A stretch of 45,227 nt of DNA from Halobacteriovorax sp. (GCA_002686115.1 NZAF01000182.1:1-45227); one strand, 5' to 3'; positions 1 to 12,413 are shown, counted from the first letter of the stretch. Numbers and translations: made by a program. The notes: a model not told the origin generated them from the letters alone.

Positions 1-99
1 ATGAGTAAAAAGCAGTAAAGCCTGCTGTTAAAGTACCTAACCAATATGAAAATAAACTTGAAACACTATAATGAGTGTAAGCAATTTCTAAAATAACAT
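1..99. repeat. Terminal direct repeat, left copy (circular-genome overlap)
   Basis: Bases 1-99 are identical to bases 45129-45227. The repeat lies inside nad5, and the nad5 frame is continuous only when the two ends are joined. This is the normal signature of a circular or circularly permuted molecule assembled with a short overlap, giving a unit length of 45,128 bp. A genuine terminal repeat of a linear molecule is less likely because it would cut nad5. Confidence 0.95.
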
Positions 100-1321
100 C
101 TTTAGAATAAAAACCAGTTAAAAATGGAAAACCTGTTAAAGCTAAAGTACCTATAAGAAATAAGGTATAAGTTAAAGGTAATAATTTAACTAAGCCACCC
201 ATTCTACGCATATCTTGCTCATCAGATAGCGAATGAATAACACAACCGGCACTTAAGAATAATAAAGCTTTAAAAAAAGCATGGTTTGCTAAGTGAAATA
301 AACTAACAGCATAACCAGATAAACCACATGAGAATACCATATAACCTAACTGACTACAAGTTGAATAAGCAATAACTTTTTTTAAATCATTTTGTACAGT
401 ACCTGCAGTAGCCGCAAAAAATGCAGTTAAAGCACCTACAAAAGTAATTACAGATAACATAGTAGGAGAATACTCGAATAAAGGAGAACACCTAATAATT
501 AAAAAAACACCCGCAGTTACCATAGTTGCTGCATGAATTAAAGCAGAAACCGGTGTAGGACCTTCCATAGCATCAGGTAACCAAGTATGTAAACCTAACT
601 GAGCTGATTTACCTACAGCACCAATAAAAAATAAAAAACAAATTAAAGTAATAACATTTACTTCCCAAAATAAGAAAAATACAGTCTTATTAAAAAAAAA
701 AGGAACTAAAGCAAAAACTGTAGAAAAATCAACAGATTGAAATACTAAAAAAACTAAAACAATGGCAATTAACACACCGAAGTCACCAATCTTATTTAAA
801 ATTAATGCTTTAATTGCTGATTTATTAGCTTGAATTCTAGTAGACCAAAAACCAATTAATAAATAAGAACATAGGCCTACACCTTCCCAACCTAAAAATA
901 ATTGAATGAAATTATCCGCAGTAACCAACATTAACATAAAAAAAGTAAAAAATGACAAATACGACATAAAACGTGATAAGTGTGGATCACCACTCATATA
1001 ACCATACGAGTACATATGAACTAAAGTTGACACAGTACCCACCACCACTATCATGGTAACAGCTAAAGGGTCTAAATAAAACCCTCAATTAACAGTAAAC
1101 ATTCCAGAATCTATTCATGTAAATAAATTAATATAACAAATATGAGATTTAAATATAACATAATAGTAAGCAATATAAGATAGTACATTACTAATTAGCA
1201 TTAAAGATACTGTAATAACAGCAGCACCTTTTCTACCAATTAAAAAGCTACCTAAACCAGCTACCATTGAACCTAATAAAGGTAATAAAATAATTAAAAT
1301 AAAACTTTGTATAAAAAACAT
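1..1321 (-). CDS. nad5: NADH dehydrogenase subunit 5, N-terminal two thirds (gene crosses the window ends)
   Basis: This is the proton-pumping antiporter-like subunit of complex I in the inner mitochondrial membrane. The ATG at 1321 opens a frame starting MFFIQSFILIILLPLLG, the typical first helix of ND5. Two UGA codons (around 1083 and 1115) sit at conserved Trp positions in the segment WIDSGMFTVNWGFYLDPLA, so they must be read as Trp. The helix-rich core continues to base 1 and resumes at 45128 of the circle, ending at 44470. The joined gene is 1,980 nt, 659 aa, a normal length. It follows cox2a with a 25 bp spacer. The start is well supported because it precedes the first helix directly and the upstream gene ends just before it. 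Confidence 0.96.
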
Positions 1322-1346
1322 AATATATAATAATTTTAGTTAATAA

Positions 1347-2332
1347 CTAACAATACTCATAGCTCCAATACCATTGGTTACCTAATACTTTAATAGTAAA
1401 TAAAGGTTGCCAAATTTGATCCATAGCATATAATAATGAAAAAGAAGGTACTGCAATAAAAATTAAAATAACTGCAGGAATAATAGTCCAAATTACCTCA
1501 ATTGTAGTATTATGAGTAAATAATTGTGGGAACCATACAAACTCCTCTTTTAATTGATACTCTTCAAACTCTTCTTCAAATTTTTCGTAAGCTACGATAT
1601 CTTCAGCAATAACAGAATCAATATAAGATTTTTCTTTACCCATATCAGTAAAGTAAGAATTACTTAATTGTAACTGTAAATCACGAATTGAAACTAAATT
1701 ACTTAAAATAGTACCTAAACGATTACTATAACAAGTAGTATTAGGATCATTTTTAAATTGATTATATAAATCTACATTATCTTTTGATACAAAATAACCT
1801 TTTTTTCAACCTCATTAAAAAAATACTCCACTTTATTATAATCATTTTTACCGATATATTTTAAAATATCTGTAATATTATCTGGTAATAACGAATTAGA
1901 ATGTAATTTAGAAGTAACTACTAAATGTTCTAACTCTTTATCATGGTACCACTTATTAAAATAAGTATTCTCCCAATAAATAAATAACATAGTTAAGTTA
2001 TAACATTTTTGTGCTAATAAATTAACTAAACCATTATCTTTATTTTTAGCAGAATAATCCACTAACTTAATAGTGAATGAATACCACATATTTACTAAAT
2101 CTAATAAGGTTTCACGAACCTCTTCGTGAACCCATTTTTGAATTCTAACTTTTAAGTTATAATTAGTACTGTTGAAATAATAAATAATATTAAATAATAC
2201 CCAACTTACAAAAACACTAACTAAAATTAAAAAAAAACATAAATCATGATGTAAATCAATAATACCTTCCATAATAGGAGAAGCAGGATCTTGAAACCCT
2301 AACTGCCATGCAGAAGGAGCATCATAAAACAT
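1347..2332 (-). other. cox2a: Cox2A domain: cytochrome c oxidase subunit II helices 1 and 2, without the copper site
   Basis: This is the C-terminal part of the giant frame. A Met codon at 2332 precedes YDAPSAWQLGFQDPASP, which matches the N-terminus of plant and yeast mature Cox2; in yeast the leader is cleaved before a similar Asp-Val-Pro. Helix 1 (LCFFLILVSVFVSWVLF) is coded near 2175-2245. Helix 2 (IEVIWTIIPAVILIFIAVPS) lies downstream of 1517, and the heme-facing aromatic motif WYWSYEY ends the protein. About 219 residues, polar and Glu/Lys/Asn-rich, separate the helices where normal Cox2 has a short loop. None of the copper-A ligands is present; they are in cox2b at 27241-27810. Confidence 0.92.
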
Positions 2333-5300
2333 GCTTTCATTTAAAACACTTAAATTTTCAAAATTATTTAATGAGCTTGCAACATTGTCCTCATAAAATA
2401 CCCAATAATCATAACATAATGGTTTATTGTTCATACGTTTATGTAAAATATTATTATATTCTGTAACATCAATACATGGAGCATCTATAACTACCGGACG
2501 AGCTTCTCTATGTGTAAATAACTCACCGTCACTACGCATATAACCATAGTAAACATCTTTAGTTACTAATAAAGTTCTTCTAAAAGTATCCATCCAACTA
2601 TAATCAACACGAGAAAGTAAACGGTTTTGTAAGTATAAGTACTCACGATAACTCGCAACACTACCATGTTCTGTCTCAATACCATGACCCCAAAACTCTT
2701 TAGCTAAGTCAGGTCTATGGATTTTAACTAAATCACCGATTACAGCATAGCCGTTCGGAAGAACGCCCCACGCTTTATAATCTGATTGATAAGTACCCTT
2801 AAAATTTGTAGGATTCCAAACACAATTATAATGATAAGTTTCCTTAAATAGAAACTGTAATAAAATACTATTTTTATAATCGATAAAATCTGAAGTATAA
2901 AATGAATCAACCGGTATTTTCCAAGCATGTCGTATACCTAAGTCCCTTTGAGGGATATCCCACTCAGGGTACCAAGTTTCATCAAAACCAAACATATCTT
3001 CTTCACCAAAACCACAAAAATAGCTATTATAATAAGTCTCAATAAAATTATCATCATTAAATATAGTATCATACTCTAAAATAGGGAACTGTAAACTATA
3101 ACGGCCATCTACACTATTAGAATAGCCCCATAATTTATTTGTTAGGCCTCAACGTAAAGCTTCTTTAATAGCATCATAGTGAGGGAAATGGCTTGTTAAA
3201 TAATAATTATTTTGAGCCCTTAAATTTCACTTAACACCATCTTCATAATGCTCCATACGTTTTTGAAATTCAAAATTACTTAATCTATGCACTAAACTAG
3301 TTGCAGAAATTAAATTAGATTCTGTACGATATACAAAATCCTTTAACCACTGTACACGCTCAGCAACAGTTAACTCATCTGCATTTAATTGTAAACTATG
3401 CCCTGGGAAATGGTATAAAATATACGCAAAAGTAGGACCATACATATCTAAATAAAAGTTATACACTTTTTGATTAAACGCCATAAAATCATAAGTATCT
3501 AATGCACGTGAGTGAAAATTTTGATAACCATGTGTAAATATACGTGGATAGGTATCTCGTGCACCAAATATTTTAACAGTTTGAAATCTAATATGATCAT
3601 CAAACATAGCATCAGAATCATTTTTTAATATGAAAACATCCTTATCACTTAATTGATTCCATATTTCAGGAGTTTTCCAACGACCACTACTTCTATGTGT
3701 AAACCAATAGCGGAACATAAAATCTGGTACTCTATATCTCCTTACAACCTCATCCATAGCATCAAGCATTTTATCATGCATATGAATTTTATTATAAACA
3801 GCTAGCGACTCTTTAGCATTACTTCTACCAAAAATATCATGAGAAAAGACCTGTCTAAAATACACTCTAATCTCTTTATAAGTATGAGTTCTACCACCAA
3901 GAGTAACCATACTATGGTATAATAACTCACGCATACGTTTTAAATAAAAATGTCGTTTCACAGGATCAGGTAAGTTTGTTTTTTCTAACATTAAAATATA
4001 ACCAGAAATATATTTATTCATACTCCATAGATCACGAATCCTTGTAGGAAAAGCATTTGATAAACCTTGGTAATCAAAAGTATCCCACATAGCATTCACA
4101 GTACTTTTTGGTACCTGATCTTGAGCTTCACCAATTAACCAAGGTAATTTACGATTATAATCACCACGAATACCTTTTGCTCTTATGTCACTGATACCTT
4201 GGAAATATGCAAATTCTTTAACACCTTTTAATTTTTTAAAAAAAGCATCAGAAAATAAATTAGGTGCAATAACATAACGTTCTGAAGGTAAAGGTAAAAA
4301 GTCACGTATAAAATTTGTAACTGGCTCAACAATACTCCTATATACATGCATAAAAAAAACATTATTTCACCAAAATTCATCAGAGCTACAAAACATATAG
4401 AAGTCAGTAAAATAAACAAAAAATTTTAAATATATCCTCTCTAAGTTAAAGTAACTAATACGACCTGTCTCAGGACTGTAATGAACAAAAATTGAAATAA
4501 CATATTTTAAACAATCATAAATAAGACGAATTAAAGTAATAACAAACAGATGTATACTACCAACACATGTATAAAAAAAGCCACCAATAAAAGGATAACC
4601 TGTATCGAAATAAGCAGCTATACAATTACTAAAATAAATAATATATTCCGCAGCCATAGCGAAAAACCAACTATAAACAGCACTACAGAACCCATAAAAT
4701 AATTTTAATAAATTATAAATTAACTTAACACTATAAATAAAGATACTTTCAGAAATGTATAAAAAGTTTACTCTAAATAAAACATAAAGTTCATAAACAG
4801 TAAAAACTAACTTACCAAATAATGAATAACAACCATTTAATATTAATTTAACATACGACCAAAAATCTTCAACAGTCCACATTAAAATTAAACCTAAAGA
4901 TTGAAATAAGTATTTAAATAATAAAGTTATAAATTTAATACTATTTAAAAATAAATTACTAATCTCTACTAGAGACCCGTTAAAAAGTAACCTAGCACTT
5001 TCTTTAAAATTTTCTTTTGGCTCATTTAAACCAAAAAATAACCCCTCTAAAGTACAGATTCTCTCCTCTAAACCTTGAAAGTATTTGACTATACTGAACC
5101 CAATTTTTACTTTAAGTAATAAAATATGCTCAGCAGTAATTTCACTAACAAAATCTACAATATAATCAAAGATAACTCCAATTCCTTCTCAAGTTTGACC
5201 TAAAGAAAACTTAATTATAGAAAAAGTTAATTTTAAATAATACCAAAGTAAATCTTTACTTACACCGGTAAAAAATAAAATATAATATGAAAATGGTAAA

Positions 5301-8300
5301 TTATAAATTTCAATAATATCAACATTGTACTTAATTCTAATTGGCACTACATACCACCTATTAAATACCCATGTAATATAATCAACAATTATAATTTGAT
5401 ACGCAGTTAAAAAATTAATAGCACTATCTTTAAAATCAAAAAGAAATTTAAAATAAACATAAGTAAATTCTTTATGAAAATCTGCATTAACAATTAACTT
5501 ATTATAAATTAAGTTAGGAGTACCTATAAAATGGATTTCTTGTTTCAACTCATGGATAGCTCTTAACATAATATAAAAGTAAAAACCTATAGGTGTTAAC
5601 CTTGTTAATAATGAATGAACCCACCAAAAAAGTTCTTCTATACCAGAATAAATAAAGTGAGCGAACCACTCTTTATAATAACCAATATAATATGAAGTAA
5701 TTTTTTTATAAAAATCAATTAACTCCTGACCTTTAAATGGGTATAAACCACCAACATATTGATCATTACGTTTTAACTCTGCTTTAGCTTCATACCTTAA
5801 ATTAGGAGTTAAAAACCAATGTTCTACACTTTCATATTGAATATAACGCTTAGTTATACGATTGAACCAATAAGGAATATAGTCAAATAGATAATATACT
5901 TTTATACTTTTCTCTTCTTTAATAGTATCAATATATTTAGCTTTATGTTCTCGTTGTTGTAAAGGTGTTTTATAAGAAAAAATCAATTGCCAAAAAGTAA
6001 TAAAACGACTATGCCAAAATACTGATTTATCGTTACCAACACCTTCCCAATATTTTAAATAAACCCTATTCCATAAACTTGTTTTTGCTCTCCAATTTTG
6101 CCACCTACCATCAGGTTTGAAATTAAAAGTTTTATTAATATAATTAAACCTATTCGCAGTATATAACCAATGGTCTTTCATAATATGTTGTAAATAACGC
6201 GGCTTCCAATAACTATGAGGAACGTAATAATACCAATAATAAAACATATCAATAAAAAATTGAACATCAAAATTACTAAAAGTTAAACCGTATGTTACAC
6301 GTAAATAAGTAGCAAAATAAGTGAATACTTCACTTAAATATGTAGGTAATTTAATTAATATATTAACAATACTACATAAAGTATTATAAACATAATCATA
6401 AGTTAAATAAATATACCTTGGTATCTTAAAGAAAGCACCAAAAATATATTGAAACATTACAGGAGCATAAAAAAAATATTTAACTGAATCTAACACTCAT
6501 ATAACATAAGTCTCACCAATCCATCGACGTAAATTAGGAGCAATCTCAGAAAACGAAATAAAGTCTACGAAATAATCATGTAAAGGTACCCAAATTTTCG
6601 CATGTATACGTAATTTATCAAAACCCCAAGAATAATTTCTAGTATCTATATGATTTTCATAAACAATTGTTTGTAAAATAACACTCTCATGCCACCTACC
6701 TATAGCACGTAATACATCAATATTACGCTGAGACTTATCTAACATATCTAACGAATCTAAAACACGCTCAGAAGGTGTTAAAGGATAATAATCTTCAAAT
6801 AAATTTACTTTACCTAACTCTTCATAAACATCAATAGAAGCTTGTGTAACTTTTGGATCTAAATTCCAACTATCAGTTACATATGCTTCTGGATTTTTTT
6901 CATAAGTATCTACAATATCTTTTGAGTATTTTTGTTTATTATTATACAGTTCAGAAACACTTAATTTTTCAACTAAACTCTCAGATTCTTTGACAGAAAG
7001 TTTCTTATTTTCATTAGGCAAATCACTTGTTTCACCTAAAGCCATATAATATATTGTTTTAAAATCATTAAATAAAGTACGTACATATACAGATATAGAG
7101 CTATGATAAAAAATATTTACATATAAACCATAACTATCCATAAATGAATCATAAAAAAAGTCTTTTGTTTTCACAAAATACCAATACATACATATAAAAG
7201 GGTAAAAAATACCTTCGACATAAAATTTACAACCTTCTACAAACATTAATTTTAATTGAACAAAAAAATTAAAAATATGTGCAACAAATATAGAAAATGA
7301 ATAACCAAACGATGAAATTACTCGAGAGAAACTTAAACCACCACTAAAACTATAATAGTCCCAATGCCAAATTACATTAGCTAAATATAGTAAAGTTACC
7401 CAAGCTTGACCAAATGTATGACGCCAAATATAAAAAATTGGGTAGTAAATAAACGAATGAACCCAATTAAGTCCATAATATGATAAAGTGCCTAAGTAAA
7501 ATACCTTATTATAAGCATTTAAAATTTCATGTACAAAGAAACCCTTGTAGTAGCTTAAATTTAAACTAAATACTTCTTGTATATAAGGCCAGTACACTTC
7601 ATTAAGATACCAACGGAAATATGCCCACTCTACCTCACGTGAAGGATCATCCTTAATAACAGCAACATAGTACTTGTAAAAGAAATACTCTAAAGTATGA
7701 TCACAAAACCTTTGTAACCTAAAATTAAAAAACTCTTGTAGACTTCCTAAATATTTAATTTGATTAAAAACAACAACCGCATTATCTAACCATAACCATG
7801 CTTTCCAAGTAATATCATCATACCAAATATTAAAAGTTTCACGAGCACCTACACGTAACTTCATAAAACTAAATTTCTTATTGAAAAAAGCTTCAATCTC
7901 TTGTGTCCAATCAGTAATCATTCTAGTTTCTGGGTAATAACGTAAATTGTTTTTATGTATTCACCAAAAACCAAACCTATGCGCCATAATTTCATGATTA
8001 TGTTCAAACATCTCTAATTTGTACAAGAAAAACCACTCTTTAAAAAATAAATACCAATAATTAATATTAAAACAATAATCTAAAAAATTCCAAATAGATT
8101 CAAAAGGTTTAATAAAAATTAAATAAAACCATAATTTTAATGTATAACCGAATACATTAAAAATAAAAAACCATAAAGAAATAATCTCTTCAAATAAGTA
8201 CTTAATAGAATAAGTAATACCTTCATATAAATTAACAACTGATTTAATAACAGCAACACTGATATTAATAACATAACCAGGTAAATTAAAAATTTCTTTA

Positions 8301-11263
8301 GGTATATTTAAAATAAAAATAAATAACTGATAAGTATAAACAGAAACTAAAACAGATAATCTAATAGGAATATCTAACAATGTATTTAAAATTTTATTTA
8401 CAAAAGCTGCTTCTACTAATACTGCTTTTAATAAAACTTTAGAAAGTCCATGCCTAAAAAAGTACCTATCAATAATTTCACTAATACTTGTAAATAATAA
8501 ATCAAAAGCGTAAATAACAGGGTTCCAAAGGTTAGATAACTCTGTTTGTTTTTCACTAAAATAACCTGCACGACCACTATTAACACCAGTATTTTTTAAA
8601 ATTGCAGGACGATACACACGATCTAAACTATCTGCTTCCCAACAATTATCTATAAAACCATAACCTTCTCGGCGAGCATTATAACTATAAATACGAGCAC
8701 GTTTTTCACTTAATTCTTTTAAATTTCTCATATTATCTTTTAACTCAGCATCACGGAAAACATATTCAGCTTTATTACCTAACCATTGGTAATACTTAAC
8801 AGCCCAAAAAGCACCAGTAACATACATCCAAGCATTACCATCATCATGATAACTTAGTTGCAGTCCTGTTTTATCAAGCCACCAATCATCTAACCTATTA
8901 CGTAAACTTCTCCACCTTAAACCTAAAAGAGTCTTACGCATTCTTCTGTGAGAAGTAATAATATCTAAAATAATAACAAATAATAACCAACTTAAACCAC
9001 CATATAAACCACCATAAGTAGTTACATGCCAAATATTTGTATGGAAAATACTAATCCAACTTAAATATAAACTTTCTAATTTATAATCTAATCTATCATC
9101 CCACATGACACTACCATAAGAAGGCCATGCTTTACACCAACCAATAGTATCTCTAGCTAGTAATTCTTTAGGTAAAGCTAAGTCACCAAAATTTAACTTA
9201 TCTGTAATTAAATCATCAACATAATAATTTAAAGTTTCAGAATACTCTTTAATCCAACGAACACGCCTAGCAAAATCAATAGAATTAGAATACTGATCAT
9301 AATATAAACCAGCGTCATAAACAATATGTTCACGTTCATTTACTAAATCTTGTTCTCCACGAACAATTTTTAAATACTCAGAACAACTTACAGTATCAAT
9401 CCAAAAACCATCTCTAAAAGCCATCATTGAAGCTTCACCGGTTTCATCATCGAAACTTTCAACCCAAGAATACACTCGGTCTTTCATTACACGAGTATAG
9501 TAAGGGTGATCATGGGTGTACCAAATTAACCTACTATACCAAGACTTCTGGTAAGTAAACATATTTTCTAAAGTATACCTAGTATCTAAACCTTCTGCAT
9601 AAGCTTTTAACTGTTCTTCAGTTAATAAACCAGTGTCGATACTTTCTTCTTCTAACCAAGTTTTAAAATCTTCCCAACTCCACTTGTAAGTTTTTTCTTT
9701 CCAAAACCAATCATGCATAAATTGGTTTATAAACGTAGTAGCTTGTCTATCAAACTCTGTAAAATTAATAGGTAAAGTAAAATCTTTACCAAAAATATTA
9801 ACTACAGTACGTTTACTTTCTATAACCCCATCCTTATCTAAAACATAAGGCTTAAAAATTTCATTAAAAGACCTTTCAGGATAAGATTTAGATTTTTTTA
9901 AATCATCATAACTGCGAGATTTAAGTGAATAATATTTATCCGATGGAATACGTACATGACGATTTTTTATCCAACGAAGGGTATTACGGATTCCTCCCCA
10001 TAATTCTTTCTTTTTATCATTGTTAAATAGCACACTATCGGCCACAGATTCTTTAAAATCACTGTAATCATCCGATATTTTCTCTGATCTGGCTAGAAGT
10101 CTAGCGGCCATACTAACCGAATCTACACTTAGGTTGTCTAACACGTCTAATGACTCTTTAAACTCTGTATTTAAATCTAATATTTGACGCTCTAACCAAA
10201 AAATTTCATGAATCTGTCTAACTAATTTCCAATTATATAAATCTTCAACATGATGAATCTCACCTGTTTCCATATTATAAAAATGTGACCATTTAAACTC
10301 AACGTCTTTATCTTTAACGAACCATTGCGCATTATAAAGTTGTTTTAATTTTTTTAATTCTTGTTCTCCTAGAACATTTAATACTTTTTGAATAAACTCT
10401 TCTTTTCTTAAAAAAAACTCAATGTTTTTTGATTTACCATACATAGTAGGATCATATGTGATTTCATCTATATTTACAGGGTCATAAAAAGCTTTTTTTG
10501 AATCAAAAGTAAGTATAACATTACCATCTTTATCAATTTCTTCAGCTCAACCACCAGCATACCAATCGCTACTATCTACGGGTAAATCCTCATAATCTTC
10601 TTCTACAACATAATCTTTACAAATATCATTTACTTTTCTTTTAATTTCGTTTGTTGATGTAAACTCTTCGAACTTTACAGGAAAAACAACTAACGGAAAT
10701 ATATAAGATAATTTTATCTTAAAATTATCAAAAATTTTAACTATTTTACTTCTTTTCTTTTCTTGTCTTACGACCATACCAATTGTGATTAATAATATAT
10801 TTACTAATATAATGAAACTATAAAAATCTAAATTTATGTTTACTACGCCTTCCATGTTATTCTCAAATAAGCCTACTAAAGGTAAGCTTAAATAATTAAA
10901 ATAATTCCATTTTTTAAAAATGAAAATTTTTTTTTTATTAAATTCAAATAAAAAATGCATATAAAATACAGACATACTGTCAATTAAAAATCTTAAATCT
11001 TTGTATACTTCAGAGCTAAAAATAAAAGTTAAATACTTTGAAGACCTTAACTCAAAAGATTCCATAGATTTTTTATTTACATGCGGAGATCTTAACAACC
11101 TCAACTTAATAGACTTCCTGGGTAACCTTAAGGTTCCAAATAAATCAACAAACATTTGTACTCTATTATAAATATAGGTTAAAAATGTAGATTGAAAAAA
11201 TTTTAAAGTAACACACCAAGATACAAAATAATTACTGTTTTTATATCTTAAGTATTTAGCCAT
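1347..11263 (-). CDS. cox2a: Giant fused reading frame: S10-like domain, about 2,850 unknown residues, then the N-terminal (two-helix) half of Cox2
   Basis: The frame is open from the ATG at 11263 to 1772 if seven UGA codons (10547, 7961, 6497, 5189, 4367, 3227, 3149) are read as Trp. It reaches the Cox2 end at 1347 after one -1 shift near 1799-1807. Total is about 3,305 aa. Residues 1-125 resemble ribosomal protein S10, and a hydrophobic helix lies at about 147-165. The middle is rich in Trp, Tyr, Phe and Asn and has helix-like stretches (coded around 8940-9000, 8060-8420 and 4400-4900); I do not recognise it. The Cox2 part starts near 2323 with DAPSAWQLGFQDPASPIMEG, then helix 1, a 219-residue insertion, helix 2 and the GNQWYWSYEY motif, followed at once by TAG. 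No ATG-led gene boundary is needed anywhere, but internal initiation or proteolytic processing is possible. The start overlaps nad9 by 16 bp. Composition matches the neighbours, so there is no sign of recent transfer. Confidence 0.8.
1799..1805 (-). other. A AAA AAG heptamer at the frame break in cox2a
   Basis: On the coding strand the frame from the giant ORF reads GAA AAA AAG GTT and would stop at the TAG at 1772-1774, before Cox2 helix 2. A -1 shift on A AAA AAG gives GGT TAT TTT and enters the frame that contains helix 2. This heptamer is the class used for programmed -1 frameshifting in bacterial dnaX. One missing A in a seven-A run would produce the same picture, so an assembly error is the simpler alternative. 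I see no obvious pseudoknot downstream. Confidence 0.6.
10889..11263 (-). other. rps10: Ribosomal protein S10-like domain at the head of the giant frame
   Basis: Residues 47-74 of the giant product contain LPRKSIKLRLLRSPHVNKKS followed by MESFELRS. This matches the S10 signature in which a Leu-Pro and basic strand leads to Ser-Pro-His-Val-x-Lys-Lys-Ser and Glu-Phe-x-x-Arg. The first ~45 residues fit the first strand and helix of S10, and residues 75-125 the second helix and last strand. S10 acts in the head of the small subunit. There is no stop after the domain: the frame continues into a transmembrane helix and the unknown region. Either S10 is released by processing or the fusion is structural. 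Confidence 0.75.
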
Positions 11264-11871
11264 GGATTAGAAAATGTGAAGTATCTATACTCTTGTACTA
11301 AAGATACTGGTGCGTACTCAATCAATTGACGTGTGTCGTCATAAAAAACCTCAAAATACCCTGTTAAAGGGAAGTCTTTACGTAGAGGATGACCTTCAAA
11401 ACTATAGTCAGTAACTATACGTCGTAAATCAGGGTGACCTTCGAAAAAAATACCAAATAAATCCCATACTTCACGCTCGTACCATGAAGCTCCTTTATAA
11501 ACAGAAGAAATAGATGGTAAAACACTAAGCTCACCCACACTAACTAGGATGTTCATACGAGAATTATAAGCGATGCTTAATAATTGATAAATAACGTCAA
11601 AACGTTTATTTCTACCAGGATAATCTACAGCGATAATATCAGACAGAACTTTAAATTGAGTTCATGTATGAATTTTAATGAATTTAAAAAATTCTAATAA
11701 AAAATTTCTACTAATATTGACCTCGATTTCATTCGTTTCGATATAAATTTTACGAATAGTTCGAGGAATCATTAGTATAAGTAAATCCAAAAAAAATGAA
11801 TATACTTTATAACTAAGAGGCAAAACACTAATAGGAGCTTTACTATTTGTTAGCAATATATTATATTCCAT
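11248..11871 (-). CDS. nad9: NADH dehydrogenase subunit 9 (30 kDa)
   Basis: This is a peripheral-arm subunit of complex I. The ATG at 11871 gives 207 aa, close to the usual ~190-200. One in-frame UGA (11662) is read as Trp. The C-terminal family signature is clear: WYEREVWDLFGIFFEGHPDL then RRIVTDYSFEGHPLRKDFPL and GYFEVFYDD. The in-frame stop just upstream (around 11893) supports this start within a few codons. The last 16 bp overlap the start of the giant S10/Cox2 frame, so the two are almost certainly on one transcript. Confidence 0.95.
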
Positions 11872-12101
11872 TTCACGAGGAAATAGACTTTTTTATCAAT
11901 TACGAATAGAAGGAAGTTCAATTTTTTTTGTATTCAGTTGAAAAAAAATATAGATACTATCTGTTAAATAGCTTGCTTTTATTACTTGCCTTATAATAAA
12001 TAAAACATATGAAAATAAGCGAATCTATTAAAATTTAAGCTTTAGTTTTTACTACCTTACATAATATATAAAAAAGTAATAAAAAAAAAAGCTCCTCCCT
12101 G

Positions 12102-12173
12102 TAGGCTTGGAAAGATTTGAACTTTCGACAACATACTTATCAAACATGCACTCTACCCCTGAGTTACAAGCCC
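12102..12173 (-). tRNA. trnI: tRNA-Ile (GAU)
   Basis: The fold is a cloverleaf with acceptor GGGCTTG/CAAGCCT (G1·U72), D stem ACTC/GAGT and anticodon loop TTGATAA, giving anticodon GAU. The T loop is TTCAAAT. It lies between nad9 and tRNA-Glu. Confidence 0.93.
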
Positions 12174-12321
12174 TAAAAACTAATAAATTAATTATTTTTA
12201 TTTAATTTTATAAGCAATAATTTATATTGCTCTATTAAATAGAAATTAAAGTGTTTTTGCAATTATCGCGCTAAGAAATAAAATTACTTCGCGACATTGT
12301 TTTGTTTTAAAAATTTAAAAC

Positions 12322-12393
12322 TACCCTCTATGGGATTCGAACCCATGTTGTTGCATTGAAAAAGCAGTGTCCTAACCCCTAGACGAAGAGAGC
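12322..12393 (-). tRNA. trnE: tRNA-Glu (UUC)
   Basis: The acceptor pairs GCTCTCT with AGAGGGT (G1·U72 and one further U·G). The anticodon loop contains TTC, and the T arm is ATGGG-TTCGAAT-CCCAT. It lies just downstream of nad1 on the same strand. The 148 bp spacer to tRNA-Ile holds only short AT-rich hairpins, for example AGCAAT/ATTGCT. Confidence 0.93.
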
Positions 12394-12413
12394 TACATCT
12401 TATGCCATATAAC

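Noticed and set aside
2740..2928. Minus-strand frame of 62 codons, and a similar one at 4228-4419
   Set aside because: Shadows of the giant frame in another phase, with composition biased by AT content.
1347..11263. A run of six or seven separate hypothetical genes in place of one giant frame
   Set aside because: All breaks between them are UGA codons in the same phase, and UGA is Trp elsewhere in this genome. One of the apparent starts is only a GTG created by the search.
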